DNA of 64,000 nt from Harmonia axyridis (taxonomy: Eukaryota > Arthropoda > Insecta > Coleoptera > Coccinellidae): contig NC_059501.1 of assembly GCF_914767665.1 (NCBI RefSeq), forward strand, positions 8,992,501 to 9,056,500. The letters are read 5' to 3'. This document shows positions 10,330-22,129 of this stretch, in pieces; the first letter of the stretch is position 1; every line of letters begins with the position of its first letter. The translations under genes were made by a program, and so were the position numbers. Under the pieces are notes generated by a model. That model made no database searches and was not told where the DNA came from. It worked only from the letters and a program-made list of their open reading frames with translations.

Positions 10330-12960
10330 TAAAACAGGTATTCGCGTTCGTCCATGGTTGGAATGTCAGCACATTTGTGTCGTCCAATTAATTCAGGAAG
10401 ACCATATGTTTATTCAAATTTGTGTTTGATGGTTCGAACAAGAATCTTCGATTCAAATTTTGCCAAATATTCGTGTGAGAACATATGAGGATATTGGATT
10501 TATTGGTTTGTTGTTGCTACATATATATTTAGAGTACTGAATATTAATATGAACTATTTTATTCGAGAGAATTTTCGATCCTATTTCATATTCATCTTCA
10601 ATTCATTGAAATCAATCAATCTTTAGATATAGAAGTATCAAAAGCAATTTCCTATCATTTTTGAACTTGAGAAATAATTTCATTACAATGTAATAATTTT
10701 CATTTACTTGAATATTTCATGCATAGTTCTTAAAAAATGTATTATCCTTCAAATTTTGCATTTCTTCATAAATTAATCGAATTAAAAGGATTCAATTCTT
10801 AAAATTGTTTCAACAAATATACAGCTACATTGATACATGAACAGCTCTATCAATTTCAAATGAATTGCAATTTAATGCAGTGAAAGGAAATTTGAATTAT
10901 GAACTACGATTAGAAATGATTATCATGAATTCTTTGAATTTTATCGAATGAACTATCAATTATGAAAATGAATGAAACTGAGACAAAATCAAGAAAAATA
11001 TATTTTTGAAGTTTATTAATCCATTTGAATTCATAGGTCGAGTGCTATGGGGTTAGATTATTCCCTGAATAGCTCGAAATGTTTTATTATTAATGAAATT
11101 GGACATTTCCTACCGATGAGAATGTTCCTTACACTTCGTTAGTTATGTTTGTGTTTAGGTTTCCTTGATTAGGCACCTACGTGTCCCAATAATTGATACG
11201 AAAAGTCATCTAAGTTTGCATGTGTACTTTCGAAATTCTATGAGATCGTCATCTTCGATTAACGATTGAGGAATTCATATTTTCGATAAATATTTTGAAA
11301 TAATTGTAAAAATAACAAGTATTTGACGAAATGAAAAAACAATTTATTATTTTATATTATTCATTTATTACTAGATTACCTATTGAAGAGAAACATTTCA
11401 GATAAATAGTTGAATTTTTTATCTGGTTGTCGTCGATTCATCTGTTCCAATTACCCAGGTGTTCAAATAATAATTAACCTATCTTGAAAAGAAAATTCAT
11501 TCTTATTAATCGAATATTTTCTTTCTTCCAGTTCAATTATTCTGCTTGGGTCTGATGAAATATCCATTCCATTGAATCAATATTGATTCAATTCTAATTG
11601 GAAGAACCAGAACCAATGTAAAAATATTTTCTTTCCTGATTCTAGTCAATATCATTTTTTAAACAGGTATAGGTATATGTATATCTATTTGGTTATGATT
11701 GGAAGCAAAAATTAATTAACCTTCTGCAATCTTGCCCTGTTTTATTATGACACAAATATTTAGATTGTGACTTCGATTGTTCATGTTCCATAACTTTTGA
11801 AAATAACTAACGTTTACTGTAAGATACTTTTATGGACCTATCTGAAATAGTTTACGGTGCCTGTATAGGATATTGTCAGACTTTTTGAGAAATGTTCTAC
11901 CTATTCTATTCTTTTTTTTTTCGATGTTTCGATAGTTATTTTGCTATTTGGGATGAAGACACATTCAAATATCATAAAAATAGGTCGAAGTACGAGTTTT
12001 ACTCTAGAGGTGTAACTGATATTATTATTTTATTTTATTCAGGTTCTTTCCAACATCATATTGGCCTTCAAAATATGTTTAATATACTTATTTCGGGGTT
12101 GTAAAAAGCAGATGGCAAATATCGGTATAAAAATTCCTGATACCATATAAGATAAATTTGAATGCATGAATCAATTTTTCCTTCTTCAATTTATCATTCA
12201 CCAAGAAAAATCATGCCAAAAAATTTTCATGGTTAAATTTGAAATTGATTGAATCAATAATTATTCAATGTATGATATGATATCGTCTGGTCGTAGTCTT
12301 CACGAAAAATATCACAATATTCAATGAATGAGTGTGATTGAAGTTATAATAGAAGAAATATTCAAACATTCTGACTTTTCAAAATTTAACAGCACCTATG
12401 TCTTTTTCCATTGAGCCAAATAGGGAGGAAGAGCAAGAGACGTTTATATGGGAGCCAAATATTACATTGTTATTTCCGAAACACAACCTCGAAAGTTCAG
12501 AACAAAACTTTAAATTGGCAACATTGCAACATTATGATTATAATCTGCTCCGTAAGATATTTTAGTAATGGGATGACGAAGCCAACTGCAAAATTATAAT
12601 TTACTGCCTCTCATCTGGAAATTTCGTGTATAAATTTGAATCTATATCTATGACATTTATGTTTTCTTTATGTCCTTGAGTGGTTTTAGAAGATAAGAAA
12701 CTATTAACTGTAGTATTAAGTATATTAGAAAGTGAAAAAAAAATAATTTTTTAATGATGAACCTGTATAGTGCTTAGGGTCAATGATATTTGGAACGAAA
12801 CTTATTATTTATTGATTTAGAACACAATATTGAAAGGAATCTATTCACATTGAGAAGATTATTAAATTCGTACGAATTTAATTGATGATGAATAAAAAAT
12901 AATCAAGAAAACAGCAGTTTCAGAATGCAATCAGCTCATGAATAAAACGAGCGCTAAAAA
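10330..12960. other. Intergenic DNA between cuticle-type genes, no gene seen
   Basis: Very AT-rich sequence with no recognisable coding exon or transposon protein trace. Open frames at 11892 and 12411 look random. Confidence 0.5.
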
Positions 12961-13680
12961 GCTTTTGACTTGACTTCGGTTCTTTTTCTTTATTATTTCT
13001 CAATATTGTGCTCAAATTTTTATGGTTGTGACGGCATATTCTACTTGAATTCGATGTTTGAAATGGTCATTCTACATAAAAATTAAAATCTCAATCCGTT
13101 CGGATCTGAAATTTTTTTTCCGATTTTTTCTTGAATTCTTATGGCTTTGATGGTGTGATCATCTTAAAAGTGAGCACGGATCTTGATACTGTTTTATTTC
13201 ATCAAAACCCAAAATCTCAACTCGGTTTTGTGGTCACAAAAATATTGGATGCAAAATGAAAATCTTCATCTCGATCGAATCTGAAGTTTTGAAATGAACA
13301 GGAAAATTTCAAACGGCCATATTTACGAATCCCCTAGACGGATACTGCCTATTAGGACCGGTTTTTTCACATGCGAATCAATAAACGAATGAATAACGAA
13401 CTTATTGGCGGCATTCGAAATTCGAAGTTCTAGCTCATTTCATTAGGGAGTTGTCGTGAATACGGACGGATAGTCGGCCGGAAGAACGAACAGAATCGAT
13501 TTTGAGGGAAACTTTTTATCAATCAGTCAAATGTGATAGTTTGAGACCATTACCGGCTTAAAATTCGAAAATTACAGAATTTGTGACGAAATTATAACTT
13601 TAGAGATCTGTTCGGAGACGAGAACTTAAAACGTCTTAGGGGTATTATAAACACAATTATAGCTTTGAAAAAATACCAAA
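12960..13680. repeat. Degenerate dispersed repeat of unknown class
   Basis: Phrases such as GGTCACAAAAATATTGG, a run matching TCTCGATCGAATCTGAAG and a CGGACGGATAG segment recur in variant form near 25.2-25.5, 26.65, 32.8-33.0 and 44.6-45.0 kb. No protein trace is visible. Confidence 0.5.
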
Positions 13681-14229
13681 ACATTGAGCGAAAATTTCAG
13701 ATATAATCCCTGCCGGATTGAACTGAGAGAATCAAAGTTATCAATATCCGGAAATTGGAATTCATCATTAAAAATTTTCACTTCAATTGCAAACTTGTCC
13801 AGCTCGACGAGTCGCCAATGTCGATTTTCCTGGAATAGGTCAGTTGAATTTTTTTTATTAGGTCATCACCACGTGAGTTATTGTAGACCAATAGTCGTAA
13901 GTTGTAATATTATGCAAAAATGAACCTTTTAATGATCTCTAGCATAACTCATTACAATTTTTCACTATGAAATACAAACTTTATTAGTACCTAAAAAGGC
14001 AAGGAATTTAACTACCTGCGCTTTTGAAGATCAATAAACTCCTCTATCTACATGAGTGATAACACCGCTTATTTTCAACACTTTCCAGTTTGGTGTTTTA
14101 TCCCTCGCGTAGGTCAATTATTATCGGGTTCAATCTTTTGCATATTCAACAACGAAAAGAAGTTTAAAATTATTGATGACGAATGCAGTGAGAATAACAC
14201 TTCACTCAATAAATATCGGGCCAAGGCAG

Positions 14230-14770
14230 TAAAAGCCCCCCTTTTTTTTATTCGACTTTCTTCGTCAACATAGTTACCTTCAATAGTGATACATGTACTC
14301 GAATACTCCTCTAACTTTTCAATAACTTTTCTGCAAAAAAATTCGTCTTTTGAAATAGGCCCAAAGAGCCAAATTTCTTTCCCTGAAGCATTCTTTTGAA
14401 GTCTGCAAAAAGCCAGAAATCATTGAGAGCCAGATCTGGGGAATAGGCTGGGTGTTCAAACAGTTATAAGTCCAATTCTTCCAATTTGATCAGCGATTTG
14501 TGGCAAGGCACATTGTTGGTGAAAAGTTAGTGAACGTTTTTTGTACATTTCTGCTTTCATTTAATCCGATACGGCTTAGTAATATTAACCGTTGATGGTT
14601 TTTATCTTGTCAATATAGTCAATGAAAAATATACCATGCACGTCTCAAAATACAGAAACCATAACCATGCCAGCTGATGTTTGAGATTTTGGTCACTTTG
14701 GACCGCTTTCACTGACTTCTTTTCCATTCAGCTGCCTTTTTTTGACTTAGGAGTGTAGCTATTAATCTAT
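14230..14770 (-). mobile_element. Mariner (SETMAR-type) transposase relic, C-terminal part
   Basis: Minus-strand translation in shifting frames gives a VMVSVFxDxHGIxFIDY trace, then a YSPDLALNDFWLF trace followed by KRMLQGKKF and EKLLKS, and ends TMLTKKVE. These are landmarks of the mariner catalytic and C-terminal regions. Stops and frameshifts show it is dead. Confidence 0.7.
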
Positions 14771-16120
14771 GTGTTATCTACTGACACTGATACCTACAAC
14801 TTCATCGTTATCTCACCTAACTTTAATTCACGATAGCTCAAACCCATTTCACGATGATTTCAAAAATCATACATGAAAGAGGAAAAACTTCACGCTTCCA
14901 ATTGCCTGGAGCTCTACAAAAAACTACCTGAATGTCTGAAGGAGTTGAGAGCGATTAGGTTTCATAGAAAAATGTCTTTTATTGGAAAATACAATTTAAA
15001 ACATGAATGAATATTTGAATTCGTCAAATCTTCAAAAATTATTGTTAGTTTTACTTGTTTATGTGATCAATAATTCTTCTCATTGAATGAATTAAATGTC
15101 AATTGAATATGTATGAATGTAAGGAAGGAAATTGCTTCTTGCTGTTAAATGAAGTCTTCATTTGTCAACGTTCGTGGGATAAAAAATTTCTTTGGTGTGG
15201 AAGCTATGGGTTGTGTTGGCTCAGTATCTCAATATGAAAACGGGTGATTTTTCATGATTATGAAGCTTTTTCAATAAGTGCACAAACATGCAAATTAAAT
15301 GTAGATGAACTAAGGCGTAAAAGCGCCTGACTGCACTTTAGTTAGTTCGTGCATTTTCACACTCATTTTATTCATCTCTCATTCAGTAAGACCAATTTGA
15401 ATACGTATTGCAAAATCCATAAAACAAACACCAACGAACAACGCTCCATTTATATTCACTCCCATATTTGCACATTGTTGGCTTATAAAAATTCATATGC
15501 ACTTTTCGAAAGCCAATAAATCTCTCTTGCACATTTGGTCCGACTCGAATTTTATCAATGTAGGTGTCATCCCAAAACCTTGATCTTTCAAAGCATCAGA
15601 ATATCTCCAAAATATTCTCTATAACCAAAGAGATCATCTTGATATTCATTTATTCTACCAATTTTATAGATTTCATATGAATCCGGTCCAATTATCAAAA
15701 TGTCACGGCAGAAAACCCTGGACAGATATATCTGAATGCATTCTTGATGACAGAAAAACAAATATATCAATAAATCTAAAAGATTCGATGTTCCAATAGT
15801 AAGAATTATGTAGATGCCGCCATACGTGATATAATACGGTCAGTTTGAGGTCAGGATATAAACGAGAAATTGATCTGGTGGACCTGATACGATATTTCTC
15901 CTTGCCCGGAGACATCCGGAATTCTTCGCTTGACCATTTCACTTCTATTCGAAAATTTTCATCAGGAATTATATCTCTGCAGAACCTGCAATTCTTCACT
16001 GGATACTGCGGTAGCTTCGTACGATATTTTCGTTACTGTGCTCCCTACAGAACTGAAACCGAGTGCAGTTTCCAACAATATTGAAGGAATTCAGTGGAAT
16101 TTCATCAATTTTTGAGCGGT
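14770..16120. other. Intergenic DNA, no gene seen
   Basis: No recognisable coding, RNA or transposon signal. The left edge may contain a further decayed part of the adjacent mariner relic. Confidence 0.45.
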
Positions 16121-16149
16121 CGTTCCCGAAACATATTGCTATATCATTT

Positions 16150-16385
16150 CATCACGATATCTGAATTTTTCGAATTTTGAACAGTGAGTCGAAATTCTAT
16201 CGTCGTCATAATAATGACAACTTCTGTCTCTTTAATTCTCTCTGTCCTTATAAAATTATGAAACATGTCATTCGATGTCTGAATTTTTCGAATTTTGAAC
16301 AGTTAGTCGAAATTCTATCGCCGTCATAATGATGACAACGTCGGTCTCAAATTCAATTCTCTCTGTCCTTATAAAATTATGAAAC
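16150..16385. repeat. Two-copy direct repeat, about 120-bp unit
   Basis: The segment running from TCTGAATTTTTCGAATTTTG to TTATAAAATTATGAAACA occurs at about 16160..16265 and again at 16280..16385 with a few substitutions. The second copy abuts the end of a LINE fragment. Confidence 0.8.
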
Positions 16386-16910
16386 AGAGTATTATTATTA
16401 TTATTCACACTGGGGTCGTTACGTCTTTTTAAGCCTTCCGGGAACTGCGACCAATTCGATCTTTTGTTCTCTAACCTATTCAAACCCAGGGAGGCCGTCG
16501 ATATGGTTAACGAAACCGACGACATCCTTAGGAGCTTTGGCTATTACTTCGTGAGTATCCATAACTGACTTTCCCTGTGAGTGGTTCTTAGGCTAGTCAG
16601 CCCCGGACATTTGCACACTATGTGTTCGGCTGTTTCTACTTCCTTTCCACAGAGCCTGCAGATCTTATTTGCTGATCTACCCATGCGGTACTAAAGGTAT
16701 TTGCACCGACAGTGTCCTGTCAGCAGTCCCACCATCACCAGAAGCTCAGCTCGTGGTAGCTTCAGGAGCTTCTTGGTATAAGTCGGTGAAAGCACAACAT
16801 TTATTTTTGCCTGACCAAGTCCCGGAGTGTTTCTCCGGAGGGTTTTTCTATTGTCCCTCTTCCGAATTTGAACCGCTGCCTTACAGTGGGAGTAACTTCG
16901 AAATGTAGTT
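16385..16910 (-). mobile_element. 5'-truncated LINE, C-terminal region with (AAT)n tail
   Basis: The minus strand encodes a LPRAELLVMVGLLTGHCR-like segment, then a knuckle-like ICRLCGKEVETAEHIVCKC and CPGL, typical of the C-terminal end of jockey/R1-type non-LTR retrotransposon polyproteins. It ends near 16386 in (AAT)n. Frames are broken. Confidence 0.75.
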
Positions 16911-16950
16911 CGATGAAGCCACAATGTTGGCAAAACATTTATGGCAAATA
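16885..16950 (+). repeat. Degenerate hammerhead-like repeat copy
   Basis: CGATGAAGCCACAATG followed by TTGGCAAAAC resembles the family core seen at 4077 and 58.7 kb, with the GAAA box changed to AAAA and a lost CTGATGA. It adjoins the LINE fragment. Confidence 0.45.
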
Positions 16951-18780
16951 CATAAAAAAAGATAAGTGGAAATGAATTCAGTTTATTATTTTTTCTATAA
17001 TGAATCTGCATCAAGTTGGGACCGAATCCATAAATTATCTATAAATTTGTTTTTTTTGTTGTAGAACCTCCCTTCGTCTTTATGAAAATTACAACTTTTT
17101 TTTCTTCCAAAAACCTACCCTAAAAATTTGTGTCTGCAAGTTTTCATCAGAATGCTTTCGTGTTCATTTCCTTTTGGTCGGCCTAGAGAATTCGTTGGAA
17201 CCATGATTGGTTCATCAGTGTCCCTGAACCAGTCGTTAGGGATCATTTTCGGCTAAAAATTCGAATATAACAGAGTGTTGGAAGAAATAATAAGCAATTG
17301 TTTCAATTGATTCGTTAATATTGCTGTGAATGTATTGTTATTACAATTATCGTAGATGTATTTGAAATGATGTCCCACAAGGTTTCTTCAGACTATTTTA
17401 CACCAGTCTTATTCAAAAATCACTTGTCATGTTTTGTTATTACGAACATGGACAAGTTTATGTCTTTAAATTTAAATCCCATGAATAACATTGTGATTAT
17501 GAAAAAGAATGTCAAAAAAAAACAGCGAAATAATAAGTAACGATAATTGATTGATAATTTGAAAAAAATATATCTATGAAACTATAGGGGCTAGGAAAAT
17601 AAAATTGATTGTTTCGTGTTTGTAATACCCCCATGTCACCGACATTTCGTTAGGTCTCTATTTACGGGACACCCTGTATATGAATATCATCTTTTCATCG
17701 AACTCTCACAAGTGAAAGAGAAGCAGAAAATATTAATTGGTTTTCATTAATTTTTTGTTATTGTACGTAGGAATAAAAAAATTTTGTACTAGCCGGAATT
17801 CTAGCGTTACAAAGTATTGTTTCTAACTATTCAGAATAATACAAAGTGACATTCATTGAGAAACATTATATCAAAAAATTTAGCATAAGGAAGAAAAACC
17901 GTATTGACAAATTTTATTTTTATGACTTCCGAAGTTTTCCCATTAACAAAAATGAGTCGAAAGTCGACAAAGCTCAGTTCCGACTTATCAATATGGGTGA
18001 CTAATTTTATTGGTGTGATCATCATGAACTGAGATTATTTATCAGATCGAATTAAGATTTTTATTTTTCCTCATTCTAGGTACGTTTATAACGGTCGGTC
18101 GTAACTTCCTTATTTATGACACCATAAAGTTGAGGCAGAATTTTCTGCTCGTATGATGAATAGATATCATCAATTTGAATAGGGAAGCGGGTTGAATGAA
18201 TTCAAATCGATTTCCTTCCACGAGTTTCATTACCTAAAGCTGTGTTCGAAAGAAATTTCGAGTAAAGTTTGCTAACTTTTTTATTCTTGGATTTGAAGTA
18301 TACACTGTTTTCTTTTAGCATATATATCAAACTGCGAAATGAAATAGGATTTTCAGTTGTTGGGAATTTTGGTGGAATAATTCCATACTGAGTTCAAAGA
18401 AAAAAATTTAAACTTGACTGAAATGTTCACGTTTCCTTTTTGAGGTTGTATAAAATACATGAATTAATTTGACTCCCTTCCAAAGCATCACTCGGAAACT
18501 AAGAACTATGACTAAATTTTGAACCATTATCATATAACGATCTCCCAGAAAACGTCTAAATTTTTCCTTCATTGGCTCGGAACCTTTGGTATAGGTAAAT
18601 GTACCCCACAGAACTAGTCCAGCAAAGTCACCCATAACATGCTGAAAATGTCAGTTCATGTTGGAATACTAAAATCAAGCAGTGCCGAGCGCGGTCAGAA
18701 TTTGGATTAGGTACACCGCGTGTTGTAAGCTTCAAGTTTATTCCATTCAAGCAAAGTCCTCCGCTGTAAAGATGGAAGGT
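16950..18780. other. Intergenic DNA with one CAGGGTGT-type repeat end
   Basis: No gene seen. Near 17680 a GACACCCTGTATA end belongs to a dispersed family whose other copies lie at 22.5, 24.0, 35.0, 45.3 and 59.8 kb. The rest is unassigned. Confidence 0.45.
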
Positions 18781-19400
18781 CTATTAGCCACAATATTGCA
18801 TGCGAAGCGTTGAGCTCACATATCGTCGATTCTACAATAAGATGGTATTGGAGTGCCAAAGAAAACTCAATGAAATAAGCAAGATTAACAATCTCAACTC
18901 AGTCTGGGTTCTTGGTCACTCGGAAATTGAATTAAAGGAAATGGAGAGGTCAACAAAGAAAAGGAGCACAAACTCCTCTCATTTTCCAGAACCTTTCAAG
19001 AGAAGGAAAAAACCGAGAGTGAATCACACTGACGGAATCTTCTTGGGTTGAACAAGTTTCTTCGAAACTTTGATACTGCAAGATCTAGCCAGTATCTGGA
19101 TCTTAGTAAGAATATGCTACACCTCCTCACTGAATTCCTTACAGGGTGTGGCCTAATCACCTCATGGGAATAAGACTAGCAAAAAAACGACGAGTGCAGA
19201 TTCTGTGGAGAGGAAGAAGAAACTCCGGATCACATGATGAGGGATTGCCTTGCCATCGCTAGCCAACGCAATGCTTTGGACAAGAGTCTTGTAGACATGA
19301 AGAAGTAATCTTCTTGAAGTCATCCCAGATATTGGATTCCATAAGAACTTTGGAACTGGAGGGCGAGCTGTTGCACAATAGACCAAAAGGTCACGATGCG
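18780..19400 (+). mobile_element. LINE fragment: RNase H and C-terminal knuckle trace
   Basis: The plus strand encodes KLNEISKINNLNSVWVLGHS, matching the end of a retrotransposon RNase H domain (W-V-x-G-H-S). About 250 nt on it encodes CRFCGEEEETPDHMMRDCLA, the Cys/His knuckle that ends many jockey/R1-type polyproteins. Stops separate the pieces, so it is inactive. Confidence 0.75.
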
Positions 19401-20230
19401 CTATGAAATTCCCCTTAAATCTAAATCTAAAAATAAAATTGACAAAAACTCACATTCATGCAATTTCAAACCTGAAATATTCAAGTTGTTTTGAATAGAA
19501 TATTTTCAACTGCAAGGCTCTATCTTAATCATTTTCAGTGAATTCTTCAGTATTCCTTTTTGATTATCGATTCTCCATGTTCGGGTTAAAAATCGAGAGG
19601 AGAGGTTTGGAACATCCTATATAATATTGACCACATATATAGTAGATATTATCATAAAATTCAAATGGAACCTATACGATGATACTTAATAAAGAATATA
19701 CTTTTTATCTCAATTAGTCTCAAAAAATTTTATAGAAAATTACCCCTGTATTGTGTTTCATTGAAATGGGATGATAATTGAGAAAGGATATTTGAATGCA
19801 CAGACCTACAGACACAAATGCAGAATACATTTGGTAATCGAAAATGTTGAAATCTTAAACCAATATTTTTCATCCCAAAAGGACAAAGCTACCTAAGCTA
19901 AGGTAAATTTAGTTGTAACAGCAACAAAGTTATCATACTTGACAAATCCTAGTAGAATGAAGGTCTCGAAAAAAAAAACTTCAAGAAAGTTCAGTTGATG
20001 AGGCAACTACTGGGCGAATGTGAAAATATGAAAGAAACAACAATATTTCTAGGCGAAAAAAGAGAAGAGATTCAATATATCATAATCTAAACAGATATCC
20101 ATATGGATGGATAGTCTTTGTAAATTATATTTCAATTGATAGTTTTCAAATTGTATCTTCTTGGATCGTTTTTTTTTTATAGAAATGAAACTATATTAGG
20201 TGATAGGTTGATTCAAAACAAATCTTTAAA
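19400..20230. other. Intergenic DNA 3' of cuticle-type gene 3, nothing recognised
   Basis: AT-rich sequence with no recognisable gene or repeat apart from short A runs. Confidence 0.5.
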
Positions 20231-20241
20231 ATTCACAGTAC

Positions 20242-20247
20242 TTTATT
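20242..20247 (-). terminator. Poly(A) signal of cuticle-type gene 3
   Basis: AATAAA on the minus strand about 40 nt past the stop codon of the 20287..22004 gene. Confidence 0.7.
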
Positions 20248-20286
20248 TTACAAAATTTATCACATGCTCAATCCATAACAAGCACC

Positions 20287-22004
20287 TTACTTCTTCTTCA
20301 AGTATTCAGAAGTGTAAGATTTCAATCCATTGTAGCTAACATAAGATCCTGGGGTGTAGGATTTCAAGCCAGAGCTGTAGGCACCGTATACGCTTGGGCT
20401 GTATGCTTTCAATCCACCGTATGAACCATAGACGGTTGGAGCGTAGGATTTCAAGGTAGAGTATGAACCATATACACTTGGGGCATAGGTTTTCAATCCG
20501 CTGTATCCACCAACAACGCTTGGGACGTAAGACTTGAGAAGACCGTATTTGTTATCATAGCTGCTACGCAAGTAGTTCAAGGGTTGAGCGTTGATGTATT
20601 TTCCCTGGATGTAGCTGCTTGGGTAGTTGTAGGCTTGGGCGTCCAAGACAGCGTGAGAGTATGGGCCAGCGTATACGCCTCCGGTAGTGTAAGAGGTTGG
20701 GTGTACAGAGTGTGCGGTCAATCCAGCACTGTAGACACCAAGGTTGTTCAAGCCAGAGTTGTAGACACCAAGGTTGTTCAAGCCAGAGCTGTACAAACCA
20801 AGGTTGTTCAAGCCAGTGGTGTAGGTGGTTGGGTGAAGAGCAGTATAGGTAGCTGGTTGGACTGAAGTGAAGGTTTTGATAGCTGGTTGCACGTAGGCAG
20901 TAGACTTGGTAACGTGGTATTGAGGTTCCTGAAATAGATATTTATAGTTAGACTTATGTTATCGATTAGATGATTGAGAATCCAAAAAAGATTGTAGTTA
21001 CTCACCTTAACAACGACTGGGTGTGGTACGTTGATAGGTACGGCATGTGGTACTTCAACTGGGTATGGGGCAGGTACTGGCACTTGGTATTGTACTGGGT
21101 ACTTAACGTAGACTGGTTTCTCAACTGGTACAGGTACAGTTTTGGTAACGGTAACTGGGTAGGGTCTTGGGATTTCTACTGGTACATTGACACGTACTTC
21201 AACTGGGACAGGTTGGGGAACTTTGACTGGGTATGCCCTTGGTACATCGACTGGTACTTCAACTTTAACTGGTACTGGTACAGGTCTTGGCACCTCAACG
21301 GGGTAGGGTTTAGGGATTGGTACAGTTTTGGTTACTTCGACTGGGTAGGGTTGTGCTACTGGTACAGGTACTTGTTGGGTGATGGTTCTGACCTGAACGT
21401 TTTGGGTGGAACCACCTTCTTTGATTGGTCCGTGGAATACTTGTGGGGTGCCGTATGTGGTTCCCAAAGAGGCTCCATAGGAAGCTCCGTATGCAGCTCC
21501 AAGACCAGCAGAGGCGATGTTGGAGTAAGCAGATGGAATTCCGTAGCTGCCACCAACAAGAGAAGATTGGGCTAATCCGTTGATTCCGGACCAACCTGCG
21601 ATTCCAGAACCGTAGTTGGAGTAGACAGATGGGCTTCCATAACCATAGATGTTGGAGTAAGCAAGGTTTGGTGAGTATCCACTGTAGATGCGTTGGAGGT
21701 TGGAGTATTCAAGACTGTGTGGGACGGAGGTGTAGGAGAGTTTCGATTCGATACCATTTGGCAAGAAGGGGGCGTACCTCTTGTATTTGCCAGTTACTTT
21801 GGGTTCGTTCTCGGCTGCGGCGAGAGCCACGCAAAGGGCAATAGTGATACACTGAAAAAAATTAAAATTATTCATAAATCGTCCATCCACAAATAGAGCC
21901 TTTAGGAACTCCGTTTGAAATGTTGTTCAAATGGTTTGAATACAGAAAGATTAATGTGAATATACATTCGAAAATTTTGATTTACTTACCGCGAATACCT
22001 TCAT
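20287..22004 (-). CDS. Secreted Pro/Val-repeat, Gly/Tyr-rich cuticle-type protein (copy 3)
   Basis: Three coding exons: 21990..22004 (MKVFA), 21006..21851 and 20287..20928, about 500 codons. Introns are 138 nt (GTAAGT to TTTCAG) and 77 nt (GTGAGT to TTTCAG), both phase 0. The signal peptide is MKVFACITIALCVALAAA. A KRYAPF segment follows, then Tyr/Ser/Gly-rich sequence, the PVPV/PYPVEV core (about 160-287, ending at the second intron), and a C-terminal exon with GLNNLGVY repeats and SVYGSYxxLKSYAP repeats, ending EYLKKK. Copies 1 and 2 lack the third exon. Read across the exon junction the frame continues, so the two large open frames are one gene. A structural cuticle or matrix role is inferred. 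Confidence 0.87.
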
Positions 22005-22060
22005 GTTAATGTGTATCATACGAAAGGTATGAATCGAATGATTTCTTCTCAAAAGGGTAA

Positions 22061-22070
22061 CCTTTTTATA
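22061..22070 (-). promoter_or_regulatory. TATA box of cuticle-type gene 3
   Basis: TATAAAAAGG on the minus strand, about 57-66 nt upstream of the ATG at 22004. Confidence 0.75.
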
Positions 22071-22099
22071 TTGTCTTCCAAAAACAAGCCGGCTCTTGC

Positions 22100-22111
22100 T
22101 GAAGGACGATT
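22100..22111 (-). promoter_or_regulatory. Shared promoter-proximal 12-mer (gene 3)
   Basis: AATCGTCCTTCA on the minus strand, identical to the 12-mer upstream of the second cuticle-type gene. It is followed upstream by a GC-rich GGCCGGCCGGC stretch. Confidence 0.4.
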
Positions 22112-22129
22112 TTAGAATACAAGTTGGCC

